Shown here in pieces: positions 9,401 through 17,390 of a DNA stretch of 64,000 nt. The position numbers were made by a program, and so were the translations under genes. The stretch spans positions 1 through 64,000 of the forward strand of contig CBDDKM010000005.1 of assembly GCA_965230225.1 (NCBI GenBank), in the 5' to 3' direction. The number at the start of each line of letters is the position of its first letter. The first letter of the stretch is position 1. This DNA is from CALSMU01 sp965230225. Its GTDB lineage: Bacteria > Bacteroidota > Bacteroidia > Flavobacteriales_D > Parvicellaceae. Under the pieces are notes generated by a model. The model saw nothing but the letters and a program-made list of their open reading frames with translations, was not told where the DNA came from and did not search any database.

Positions 9401-10583
9401 AACCTTTGAAATGACCGCAGAAGGAACCTGGGCACCATATTTCTTGTGTGCTACCCAACAAGAAGATACAGAAAGCGGTGTAAGAGTAGAGCACGCTCCT
9501 ATTACGGATGGATCTCTCAAGGTGACAAGAGTACAGTCAAAAATGAAGTACTTGCACAGTGTGGATATTGTATTTACCTCAGACAAGTCTAAATGGACTA
9601 GATGTCCGGTAGTTGAAATGCAGGATAATCCAGATCTGGCAGCCGATAACGTAAATAAACAGGAAATAAGAACAGCACCTTCGGTAGATAAATATGGAGC
9701 GCCTGATGGAACCGGTACTGGTATGAGTTGGTTTCCGGGTTATGCTATCGATTTAACAACCGGAGAAAGGCTAAATATGGCTTTTTCTGAAGATTCGTGG
9801 CTAGGTAACGAAAATGGAAGAGATATGATGTTTAATCCAACTGAGAACATGTATACCAATTTTGGTGAAGCACTATTTGGAGGGAAGCACTATGTATATG
9901 TATTCAGAAATTCTCTTTATGATCAGTTCGATAACAATACCCATAATAACGGAGGGGTTGATGCATACGATGGAGGGAATAACATTGAGCAATTGATCAA
10001 AGGAGGAAATTCGGATAAGATGAAACTTTGGAGATCATGTATGTGGGTAGGAATGCCAATATTAACTCCAGGAGAGCAGTTGCTGTCTACAACAGCAAGG
10101 GTAAGGTTGAGAGTAGCTACCGAATATGCAGACTTTTCGCCTCAAGGGTACTTTGTAACAGATGCAGGAAGTATGTCTAATAGTCAGAATAACTGGAATA
10201 ATCTGTATGAATTCTCAACGGCAGATATTGCAACCACAACAGAAGATCAAACCACAGCAGATAGTGTATTAGCATTGGTAAATGTGGTTCCAAACCCTTA
10301 TATGGCTTATTCTAATTACGAAACGCATCGATTGGAGAATAAGATTAAAATAACCAATCTGCCTGTTAAGTGTGATGTAAAAATATACACTGTTTCCGGA
10401 ACACTGGTGAGGTCGCTGAGTAAAGATAACGATCTTACCTGGTTGGATTGGGACTTGAAAAACCATGCAGGAGTTCCAATTGCAAGCGGAATGTACCTAA
10501 TTCATGTGGACGCACCTGGAATAGGCGAGAGAGTACTTAAATGGTTTGGGCAAATGAGAGCACCAGATATGGAAAATTTTTAA
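6447..10583 (+). CDS. Large secreted protein, T9SS type A sorting domain
   Basis: A 1,378-residue secreted protein. The ATG at 6447 is preferred over one 45 bp upstream because it opens directly into the signal peptide MKKYIYSFLALSCLLISLESNA. The long middle region has no domain I can name; it contains many Asp/Gly/Asn-rich loops and paired Cys residues, including an ECHTCGG segment, suggesting metal- or carbohydrate-binding beta structure. The C-terminal 95 residues form a type A sorting domain, with VVPNPYMAYSNYE, KIYTVSGTLVRSL and a GVPIASGMYLIHVDA end. It stands alone between its own promoter and a strong GC-rich terminator. Similar very long proteins occur widely in this phylum, but no function is assigned here. 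Confidence 0.88.
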   Translation: MKKYIYSFLALSCLLISLESNAIAPPGQKSKKMTPGNLLQSKAANCSPATALTTLDINNVSALIETGGSMWQNRSTGTAAYEVPKGSGTTVIYSGALWMGGVDANNQLKIAAVDFRQGNDFWTGPLSNTPGSGNPLTGTLDYGPATVDAGTCLEYDGFYITTRAEVEEFVAWWECKEDPNCNHNTLYPNYVPPSSITDWPAHGDVSKFQDVMLAPFYDNPNAPGGLNGVYDPINDGDYPGYDLHNNECHTCGGDRQVYLRGDYNVWWVFNDKGNIHTETGGDPIGMEIKAQAFAFNTNDEINNMTFYNYEMINRSTQTLYNTYFGNWVDPDIGCSGDDYVGCDVSRGLGYAYNGEAVDGASGSANCQGATPYGASPPAVGVDFFEGPYQDNDGMDNPGPYYDTLPDGTIQLVTPTIGDAMANDGIVYKGMGIGYGDGCVDNERFGMRKFVYYTNPGSSPPAWQEDPDVGIDYYNYLRGIWMDGTPLTHGSTGHAGPVNANYAFPGDSDPLKWSTQGAPTSNWSEEGEGNPVGDRRFLQSAGPFTLEPGAVNNITVGVVYARTSSTDPFESVVLLQQADDKAQALFDNCFQITEGPDAPILAIQELDQELILSISYPENHIGEDYEMTDKIISALDPSYDNKYRFEGYQIYQLVDGTVGPDQLNDPDKARVVAQCDIKNGITQIVNFEYDETIGYANGMEMVNGKDEGLVHSFKVTEDEFAQGDRKLINFKKYHYMAIAYGYNNYLPFVNDENKPGQSHPYLASRKSARGGNIEVVNAVPHKPSVEQNGTIQLAEYGDGPKITRIEGWGNGWQDVDLTPESEEDIVKDYKVDRVTYQNKKGPVNIKVIDPLNVVNADFELRFFPDTNNQLLEATWELTNLTTGEVIPSDKAIDVGNEQLIPEWGISVDIEQYAYPTVGSLNNEYSADLITSSIEFEDSSKRWLSGVEDIDGQYAQNWIRSGTVDVDASTDPIGALFNDYIGYDDLETFEMTAEGTWAPYFLCATQQEDTESGVRVEHAPITDGSLKVTRVQSKMKYLHSVDIVFTSDKSKWTRCPVVEMQDNPDLAADNVNKQEIRTAPSVDKYGAPDGTGTGMSWFPGYAIDLTTGERLNMAFSEDSWLGNENGRDMMFNPTENMYTNFGEALFGGKHYVYVFRNSLYDQFDNNTHNNGGVDAYDGGNNIEQLIKGGNSDKMKLWRSCMWVGMPILTPGEQLLSTTARVRLRVATEYADFSPQGYFVTDAGSMSNSQNNWNNLYEFSTADIATTTEDQTTADSVLALVNVVPNPYMAYSNYETHRLENKIKITNLPVKCDVKIYTVSGTLVRSLSKDNDLTWLDWDLKNHAGVPIASGMYLIHVDAPGIGERVLKWFGQMRAPDMENF

Positions 10584-10627
10584 TTAACAACTAGTTCAAC
10601 ACGCATAGAACATGGTTAGTTGAGTTG

Positions 10628-10658
10628 TAGCGCCCGCATGCCGAGCGGGCGCTATTTT
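10628..10658 (+). terminator. Intrinsic terminator after 6447-10583 gene
   Basis: 10-bp perfect GC-rich stem TAGCGCCCGC / GCGGGCGCTA with loop ATGCCGA, then TTTT. Confidence 0.85.
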
Positions 10659-10695
10659 CATTGATTTTTAGTAGCATGTAGGCTACCCCTTAAGG

Positions 10696-10727
10696 AATGT
10701 TTGATCAGAATTAAATGGTCAAACATT
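10696..10727 (-). terminator. Weak hairpin at the 3' end of the minus-strand cargo operon
   Basis: 9-bp perfect inverted repeat AATGTTTGA / TCAAACATT, 5 bp beyond the minus-strand stop. No U tract follows on the minus strand, so a terminator role is uncertain. Confidence 0.35.
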
Positions 10728-10732
10728 TCTAT

Positions 10733-12235
10733 TTAATAAAACACCTTGGCAAGTGAGTTTTGATGTAATAGGTCGATTAGTTCAACAATGTATAGTTGTC
10801 CTTGTTTTAATTCTCTCACCACAAAATCATTGTGTCCTTTCATTAGTTGTAAGGTAAGTTCAAGTTTCCCTACTGAATTGTAAACATTGATTTTTGAGTC
10901 GTCCGTTGGTCGATCAACATGTATATGAAGTTCTCCGTTTTCTACATAGGTAAAAAAGGAGGGAGATTGGTCGTAATTTAAATAAACCAAATCAGATGAG
11001 GTAAAATCGCCATCATAATCATGTTGCACAATTCGGTAGTAATTATCTCCATTTGCTGGTTGAGTATCTTCAAATCGATAAGAAAGTAGCTCTGTGCTAT
11101 TTCCTGCGCCATCGATGCTTCCAATAGCTTTAAAAGATTCACCATCAAGGCTTCGTTCTATTGTAAAGTGATGATTGTTGATTTCAGTTAAAGTGTGCCA
11201 TTGGAGAACTACCTTGTTTTCCTTTTGTTCCGCAGAAAAGTTGAACAATTCTATTGGTAATGGAGAACAGCTAACTGTGGCAGAGCTATTGGTGAAATCC
11301 AATGGTACCGTAGTGGTTACTGCACTGTAGTTGTTAAATAAGATAAGGTATTGTTCGTTAGCATTAACCGCAAGTGCCGGTTCGTAATTGGTGGCATCAC
11401 CACCAACCGGAATGCTGTTTTCGCACCCTGTTCCACCGTTGTCTACTCCATTCCAGTTACACCTTACCGGAGCAGCTACATCGTTCGAAATATCCGTGCA
11501 AATAGTAGAACTGTACTGCCATAAAGTCCAGTCGTAGAATCCGGATTGGGCACCTCCTCCACCAAATGTGAATGCCAAGTTACCGGCTGTAGTAATGTTT
11601 ATTCTCAGCCAGGTGGGGTAGGTTTCTCCGTCCATTTGGCAACCTTGATTGCCAGACCATGGATTGCCACTAATAGAGTAATCAGGGTTGCTGGTGCCAC
11701 CTAGAGCAGGTAATTCATCAAGCCCTACACCGCTGGCATCTATGTCGAAACTTAAATCGGTACAAACATCGATGTGGTCTCCACAGTCTGGTGCAGAATT
11801 TCCACTACTTCCAGAGAGCGAGGCCCAGTAATCGATATCTATACATTGTGTTCCACTAGTGTTGCAGCTACCTCCTCTGGAAAACATAACGTAAAATGTT
11901 CCTGTAGAAGGAGCAACAAAGCTCAATGATCCTTTTGTTCCCGCACAGTCAAAACCATTCCCCTGGTTGGTGGATAGGTGGGTAAAACCAGCATCAAAAA
12001 TAGAGATGTTGACGGTGGTTGGCGCACCTACATCATTACAGGAAGAAAAATAATAGGTGTCACCACTAGTTGCCGAGAACGAATAGTAATCGTTCGGCCA
12101 TGCGCAAAAAATATTTTGAACCGTTGCGGTAGGTGTTACGGATCCCATATTAACTCCAAAATTTATGTCAGGAGGGCATTGCGAAAAAATAGTAAGGTAG
12201 GGGGAGCATAGTAAGATAAGAATAGTTCGTTTCAT
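10733..12235 (-). CDS. Secreted protein with degenerate T9SS-type C-terminus
   Basis: A 500-residue secreted protein with signal peptide (about 1-18, ending IFS before QCPPD). The first 330 residues resemble paired Cys-containing beta-sandwich modules of the PPC type (FSATSGDTYYFSSC and SFVAPSTGTFYVMFS; CTDLSFDIDASG). At about 330-420 lies an FN3-like region with PIELFNFSAEQKENKVVLQW and FTIERSLDGESF, a common lead-in to type A sorting domains. The last 75 residues look like such a domain (KINVYNSVGKLELTL, GQLYIVELID) but lack the usual PNP motif. It overlaps the upstream gene by 4 bp (ATGA), indicating translational coupling in a three-gene operon with the 155-residue protein and the giant adhesin. 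Function unknown. Confidence 0.8.
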   Translation of the reverse strand: MKRTILILLCSPYLTIFSQCPPDINFGVNMGSVTPTATVQNIFCAWPNDYYSFSATSGDTYYFSSCNDVGAPTTVNISIFDAGFTHLSTNQGNGFDCAGTKGSLSFVAPSTGTFYVMFSRGGSCNTSGTQCIDIDYWASLSGSSGNSAPDCGDHIDVCTDLSFDIDASGVGLDELPALGGTSNPDYSISGNPWSGNQGCQMDGETYPTWLRINITTAGNLAFTFGGGGAQSGFYDWTLWQYSSTICTDISNDVAAPVRCNWNGVDNGGTGCENSIPVGGDATNYEPALAVNANEQYLILFNNYSAVTTTVPLDFTNSSATVSCSPLPIELFNFSAEQKENKVVLQWHTLTEINNHHFTIERSLDGESFKAIGSIDGAGNSTELLSYRFEDTQPANGDNYYRIVQHDYDGDFTSSDLVYLNYDQSPSFFTYVENGELHIHVDRPTDDSKINVYNSVGKLELTLQLMKGHNDFVVRELKQGQLYIVELIDLLHQNSLAKVFY

Positions 12236-12699
12236 TCTCTTATTGTTTGTCCTCTGTGTCCAAGTAGTTGTTCGTAGGTGGTTGCGTTATTCGATTGCCA
12301 GGTGAGTCTTTTGGCAATGTATGCTTGTTCATCTGCTTCTTTGTTTCCTGTGTCAATGTATTCAGGAAAACCTTTGACAGTAACAATTGAGTTCGATTCT
12401 TGCGCTTTATTGGAAGAATTAATTTGATCCTGACGGACTATTTGATATTCGTTGGATAGTTCGCTTAACCAACTTTGAACCGTGATTTGATCCACCTTGA
12501 TTCCTTCTTCGTGGCGAAGAAAGATCAATTTTCGATGTGCATCTGTTCTGGAAACTAATACACCTGTTTTGTTTCTTAAATGTTGATCAATTTCCTGGCA
12601 TTCTTCAGAGCTTTCTGCTCCGATCAGGTATAGTTTCGTGTTTACTTGTCCGTGTGCTAGTACAGCGCACAGGTTGAGTGCAATTAATAGATATTTCAT
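12232..12699 (-). CDS. Small exported protein of unknown function
   Basis: A 155-residue protein with a signal peptide (about 1-18, ending AHG before QVNTK). I do not recognise the family. Residues 22-100 alternate strands and helices (LYLIGAES..ECQEIDQHLRN..VLVSRTDAHRKLIFLRHE) in a pattern like a ferredoxin-like or HMA fold, but no CxxC metal motif is present. The C-terminal part is charged and contains GFPEYIDTGNKEADEQAYIAKRL. It sits between the giant adhesin (9-bp gap) and the 500-residue cargo gene (4-bp overlap), so it is cotranscribed with both and may assist or accompany them; that is inference from position only. Confidence 0.75.
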   Translation of the reverse strand: MKYLLIALNLCAVLAHGQVNTKLYLIGAESSEECQEIDQHLRNKTGVLVSRTDAHRKLIFLRHEEGIKVDQITVQSWLSELSNEYQIVRQDQINSSNKAQESNSIVTVKGFPEYIDTGNKEADEQAYIAKRLTWQSNNATTYEQLLGHRGQTIRE

Positions 12700-12708
12700 G
12701 TGGCGTGG

Positions 12709-15700
12709 TTATTTTACTAGAGAAACATGACCTATGTATTCGTTAGTACGGTCATCTATCAGGCTTTTAGTTTCAATTTTCCAGACGTATACATCTGTTT
12801 GAGACATTACCCCTTTATAGGTTCCATCCCAGTGGTGTGTAGGATGGTAAGCTTCAAAAATTAATTCTCCCCAACGATTGAAGATGTAGAATTTAAATTC
12901 ATCTTCATTTGCTCCCTGAAGAGTTGGGAAGAACGTATCGTTAACACCATCTCCGTCTGGAGTAAAGGCGTTGGGTACGTAGATAGCAAATTCGTCCTCA
13001 ACTTCTACTACCTGGCAAATAGTGTCATAGCACTGGTGTTGTGTTCCAACAATCAAGCATACATCATAAAATCCAGGCTGATCGTCAGGAAAGGTGAAAG
13101 AAGGATTTTCGTTATTGTCAGATCCAAGTGTGCCATTGGTTCCAAAGCTCCAGTCGAAGGTTACTGAGTTGGTACTGGAAAGGTTGTTAAATTGAGCTGT
13201 TGGGTCAAAAATACTTAATGGAACAGGGGTGTAATCAAAGTCTGCAGTTGGATTTTCGTATACACAAATCAAGTCTTGAAATGAAGTATCTCCAATGCAC
13301 TGGTTATCATCGATGATGGTTAAGGATACATCATAACATCCCGGGGTATTATAGAAATTACTTACTGTTCCGCAGTCAGCAGATGAGTTTCCGTCTCCAA
13401 AATTCCAAATACAGGTGGAAGTTGCTCCTCCAATTTGTTCTGTAAACTCTACTGTTAATGGAGCACAGCCATTCAGTATGTCTGGAGTAAAATTAACGAC
13501 TGGGTTAGGGAACACGGTAATGGTAACACTGTCTTGAAGTGTTTCGCATCCGTCAGTAAGTGTCATAGTGTATACTGTAGTGGCGTTGGGTGATACGTTT
13601 TGTTGTGGCAACGCTCCAAGGCCATTGTCCCAGTTGTACTGGTAGTTGCCATCTCCATTGGAGGCTAGTGCATTAATCGATGTTGTGCCCCCCTCGCAAA
13701 TAGATGCATCTTGGAAAACAATCAATTCAAGCGGAGGTAAAACAGATACAATTTCGGTTTGAGTGTCTCCACACATTCCGCCGATGGTGTAAGTTATAGG
13801 AAATGTTCCCGAGCCAGAAACTGTTGGGTCAAATAGGCCATTTGTAGGGTCGGTAATCCCATTACCAGACCATGTTCCTCCTGCCTCAGTTGAAGTTAGT
13901 TGAATAGGAGTAGCGTTGCTACATATATCCAATATTCCGGTAAAGGATGCATCTGCGTTAGGAGAAACATTAATGTTGATGGTGGAAGAATCTCCACATG
14001 CAGAGTTAATAACATAAGTTACTGTTACCGGTGCGCCTCCACTAAGTCCCGGATCAAATAATCCTGATTGGTCAATGCAAGTTCCGCAAGACGATGTCCA
14101 TACACCACCGGCATCTGGTACAACTAATTGTACTGGGGGATCATTTTCGCATAGGTCTCCAATTGGGGTGATAGTGGCATCTAATTGTCCGTTTACTTGA
14201 ACGTTAATCGTGTCCTGATCACCGCAAACTCCTGAAATGGTATATATTACCTCGTAGGTTCCTGCAGTGGCAATTCCAGGGTCAAATTCTCCTGTTCCCG
14301 CATTTAGGCAGCCAATACAATCAGAAGACCAGGTACCACCTGTTTCAACCGAAGTGATGGTAACTGGGTTGTCCACCTCACACATTGGGTTAATAGGGGT
14401 GATACTCGCATCCGCATCCTGAAAAACAGTGATTTGGATCGTGTCTGCGCTTCCGCAGTTACCTGGAATGGTGTAGATAATGTCATGTGTCCCAGCTCCT
14501 GCAGAAGTGGGGTTAAAAAGCCCTGACAGGCTTAAGCAAGGTCCACAATTGGAGGTCCAGGTTCCTCCTGGAGTGGCAGCAGCCAATTGAGAAGCCAAAT
14601 TGGATTGGCAAAAAGGACCTGCCGGAGTTATAGTCGGATCGAATACTGAGTTCACCGTAACAGTGGTGGTATCGTAATTAGTACAATTGTTTACTGTTAC
14701 TTCATAATAAATATCTGTGCTTCCAACTCCGGCAACTGAGGGAGTGAAATCCCCTGTTGTTGTAATGTTGTTAGCTGGTAAACTGCTCCAGGTCCCTCCT
14801 GGTGTTGCAGCCTGAAATGTCGACATAGGTTCACTCTCGCAGAATGGTCCAGCAGGTGTAATGGTTGGATCTGGTAAAGGATTTACAACAATATTAATGG
14901 TGTCGTAGTTAGTACATCCGTTAACAGTTACTTCGTAATAAATATCGGTATTTCCAATTGTGGAAGAAGGGGTGAATGTTCCGTTAGCGTCAATTGAGGT
15001 TGCAACTGATGCTCCCCATGTTCCTCCCGGTGTTGCTGCTTGTAGAGTTGCTGGTGCAACATTTTCGCAGAATGGCCCGGCTTGGGTAATGGTAGCGTCT
15101 GGTAAAGGATTTACCGTTATCGTAATTGTATCATAGGTAATACACGTTCCGTTACCTACTTCATAGTAAATGTCGGTAGTTCCTGCTCCGGCGGTGGATG
15201 GAGTAAAGTTTCCATTAGCATCCAGGCAAGCTGGATTGTTGCTGCTCCAGGTCCCTCCTGTAGTAGCCGCCTGAAGCGCAAATGTAGGGTCATCAATACA
15301 GAAAGGCCCTGCGGCGGTAATAGTAGGGTCAGGATAGTTGCTGGTTTGGTTAACCGTCACTGAATCTTGTGCTACACATCCGTTGTCGTTATTGGTGATG
15401 GTTAAAATGTAAACACCGGGGGCATCAAGGGTTGCCGTATTTGAGTTGTTTCCTGTTGTTATGTTTCCCCCGGTAGTTGTCCAATTATAATCGAATTGAT
15501 TTCCGGAAGAAGAACCTGAACCATCTGCGGTGGTTGAATTTACGGTGCAGGATAAATCGGCCGGTTGAACAATGTTTACATTAGGTGTGGTGGTGTCAAT
15601 TTCCACCACTATGGTTTCAGTCGAAGTACATGGAGCAATACCATAAGTTAAAGTGTAAGTTCCAGCTGCATCTACTATAGGCGATGCTGTGTTTCCTCCG

Positions 15701-17223
15701 CTAACAATTCCCGGTCCGGTCCAGGAGAAATCATTGGCGCCTGTCGATCCGGAAGCATCTAAAGTAACTTGTGTAGTGTTACATGTTAAAGTATCTGGTA
15801 TGGCAATATTAGCTACAGGAGAACTGATGGTTATGTTGTTAGTAACAGATATGCTTGCGCCGCAATCATCCGTTAAAGTGAATGTATAAGAGGTATTGCT
15901 GGTTGGGCTAACAGTAATTTCGTCTGTAGTTTCACCTGTGTTCCAGGAAAAGGAGTAGTTGCCATATCCGCCACTATAAGTTGGAGATAGGGTGATGGGT
16001 TGCCCTCCACAGGCACTTTGATCGGGTAACTGAGTTTGAAGTGGGTCAATGTCAAAAATTTCTATTTGTGCAGTAATATTTGGATCGCATGCACAACCGG
16101 ATGGAGTTTCAATGATAACTGTTTCCATCCCTTCTGGAAGCCCGTCTAAAATGGTGTTTATGTTAACAGAAGCGGTTGTTTGTCCTGCAGGAATAGTAAT
16201 GCTTCCAGGTAAACTGTTGTAATCTGTTCCATTTGTTGCTGTACCTGAAATGGTATAATTAATGGTTGTAGGTGTTGCACTGGTTTGACCAAGAACAAAT
16301 TCTGCAGAACCACTGCACCCTTCTGGTATAGAATCGTTGTTGGTGGTAGGGGTGGAGGTATTAATGGATAACCCATTCCCATTGGAAAAACTTCCGGCTT
16401 CAAGGATGATTGCTGAGTCGAACACAGCATCCATAACATCTGCAATGGCAATTTTAATGTGATAGGTTTGGCAAGGCGTAACGTTTGCACTTGCAGTAAG
16501 AACTACAGTGTAGCCATCGTATGCAAAATTGGGGGCATTAATACCTCCGGTTGGTTCATCAGTATTGTTGCTTACGTAATAAGCGGGGTTAGTTGGGTTA
16601 CCGTCAAGACCTGTGTCGCATAATGGGGTTCCTCCAAATCCGTCGGCATAACCGTTGTTTACATTGTTGATGGCAACAACTCCAGCTCCTCCAGGTAGTT
16701 GTGCCATGTTTTGTTGTCCGGCAATTCCAGGTCCGGAAATGAATAGGCCAAAAATATCGTTGAATTGGCTGCAAACGTATTCAGGGTATTCTTCGGAAGC
16801 AAAGATGTAGTTAAAAGACAGGGTGTTAGACTGAGCGATAATATCGAACTCGATAACACCGGCATCGTAAGTGTTATTAGCTCCTAATAAGTTGTTTAAA
16901 TCAGCATCGCCAGGGTTTCCGGCGTAGTTGTTAAAGGCGAAATCCGCGAAAGACCCTGGTGCTCCATCTGCCAGGGTTGCTCTTCCGGTGGAGATAATAA
17001 TTCCACTTCCAAACCCTATGCTGGAAGTAGCATCGGTAATATATCCCAATTGGGCGTTGTCTCCAGTATAAGTAATATTGGTGGGGACCATACATCCCGG
17101 GCCGAAAAGGATGTCACTTACCAGTTGATCGGACGAATAGGTAGTAGTATCAACCGTAATTTGAGTGAAACATAAGTTTACTGCTGCAAATAGTGCAACA
17201 GCAGTGGTTAGAACTGTTTTCAT
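12709..17223 (-). CDS. Giant choice-of-anchor-L / Calx-beta / PKD adhesin, T9SS type B
   Basis: About 1,504 residues using the ATG at 17223, which opens directly into the signal peptide MKTVLTTAVALFAAVNLCFTQ; an upstream in-frame start would add 8 polar residues. Domains in order: choice-of-anchor L (about 25-280; GFGSGIIISTG, ASEEYPEYV); Calx-beta-like (about 285-385; TNGTDYNSLPGSITIPAGQT); Ig-like domains (to about 630); seven tandem modules of about 77 residues with GGTW, FTPS and a closing VTVN (about 640-1160); an SprB/PKD region with WNFGDGNSS; and a type B sorting domain at the end (YVPNAFTPDGDGVNDTF, FNRWGELIFE, WDGTYKG). It is probably a large surface adhesin. It heads a three-gene operon, has no adjacent SprF gene, and an 11-bp-phased repeat array lies just upstream. 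Confidence 0.92.
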   Translation of the reverse strand: MKTVLTTAVALFAAVNLCFTQITVDTTTYSSDQLVSDILFGPGCMVPTNITYTGDNAQLGYITDATSSIGFGSGIIISTGRATLADGAPGSFADFAFNNYAGNPGDADLNNLLGANNTYDAGVIEFDIIAQSNTLSFNYIFASEEYPEYVCSQFNDIFGLFISGPGIAGQQNMAQLPGGAGVVAINNVNNGYADGFGGTPLCDTGLDGNPTNPAYYVSNNTDEPTGGINAPNFAYDGYTVVLTASANVTPCQTYHIKIAIADVMDAVFDSAIILEAGSFSNGNGLSINTSTPTTNNDSIPEGCSGSAEFVLGQTSATPTTINYTISGTATNGTDYNSLPGSITIPAGQTTASVNINTILDGLPEGMETVIIETPSGCACDPNITAQIEIFDIDPLQTQLPDQSACGGQPITLSPTYSGGYGNYSFSWNTGETTDEITVSPTSNTSYTFTLTDDCGASISVTNNITISSPVANIAIPDTLTCNTTQVTLDASGSTGANDFSWTGPGIVSGGNTASPIVDAAGTYTLTYGIAPCTSTETIVVEIDTTTPNVNIVQPADLSCTVNSTTADGSGSSSGNQFDYNWTTTGGNITTGNNSNTATLDAPGVYILTITNNDNGCVAQDSVTVNQTSNYPDPTITAAGPFCIDDPTFALQAATTGGTWSSNNPACLDANGNFTPSTAGAGTTDIYYEVGNGTCITYDTITITVNPLPDATITQAGPFCENVAPATLQAATPGGTWGASVATSIDANGTFTPSSTIGNTDIYYEVTVNGCTNYDTINIVVNPLPDPTITPAGPFCESEPMSTFQAATPGGTWSSLPANNITTTGDFTPSVAGVGSTDIYYEVTVNNCTNYDTTTVTVNSVFDPTITPAGPFCQSNLASQLAAATPGGTWTSNCGPCLSLSGLFNPTSAGAGTHDIIYTIPGNCGSADTIQITVFQDADASITPINPMCEVDNPVTITSVETGGTWSSDCIGCLNAGTGEFDPGIATAGTYEVIYTISGVCGDQDTINVQVNGQLDATITPIGDLCENDPPVQLVVPDAGGVWTSSCGTCIDQSGLFDPGLSGGAPVTVTYVINSACGDSSTININVSPNADASFTGILDICSNATPIQLTSTEAGGTWSGNGITDPTNGLFDPTVSGSGTFPITYTIGGMCGDTQTEIVSVLPPLELIVFQDASICEGGTTSINALASNGDGNYQYNWDNGLGALPQQNVSPNATTVYTMTLTDGCETLQDSVTITVFPNPVVNFTPDILNGCAPLTVEFTEQIGGATSTCIWNFGDGNSSADCGTVSNFYNTPGCYDVSLTIIDDNQCIGDTSFQDLICVYENPTADFDYTPVPLSIFDPTAQFNNLSSTNSVTFDWSFGTNGTLGSDNNENPSFTFPDDQPGFYDVCLIVGTQHQCYDTICQVVEVEDEFAIYVPNAFTPDGDGVNDTFFPTLQGANEDEFKFYIFNRWGELIFEAYHPTHHWDGTYKGVMSQTDVYVWKIETKSLIDDRTNEYIGHVSLVK
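13760..15330 (-). repeat. Seven tandem GGTW-type modules in the giant adhesin
   Basis: A period of about 225-240 bp recurs seven times. Each module begins ITPAGPFC-like, contains GGTW or GGVW, then FTPS or FDPG, and ends in a YxV strand. The first four (N-terminal) repeats are the most alike; the later ones carry an extra CxxC-type pair (for example SSCGTC, SDCIGC). Confidence 0.8.
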
Positions 17224-17278
17224 GGTGGTGTAGTTGTTTGAGCGCAAGTTAGTTGCTGCTATACCCCTACACTAAATA

Positions 17279-17333
17279 CAGGACAGGACAATAGCTGGAA
17301 TTAGCTAAGACAATAACTGGACATGTCTGGTTA
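17279..17333 (-). promoter_or_regulatory. 11-bp-phased CTGGACA-like array upstream of the giant adhesin operon
   Basis: Read on the + strand: CAGGACA at 17284, CTGGAAT at 17295, TAAGACA at 17306 and CTGGACA at 17317, each exactly 11 bp apart. CTGGTTA at 17327 and a second CAGGACA at 17279 flank them. CTGGACATGTCTGG (17317-17330) is also a near-perfect dyad. The array lies 56-110 bp before the adhesin start. A related array precedes the TPR/HTH regulator operon. No exact TAnnTTTG box lies between array and gene. Confidence 0.5.
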
Positions 17334-17390
17334 AATATCAGAAAAACAGTTAGTTGAAACTTGTTAAAAATAGTTTTTCTTCGTTAAGAA

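Noticed and set aside
13760..15330. Regular repeat spacing suggestive of a CRISPR-like array
   Set aside because: The repeats are diverged coding modules of about 230 bp in one open frame, not short identical repeats with unique spacers.
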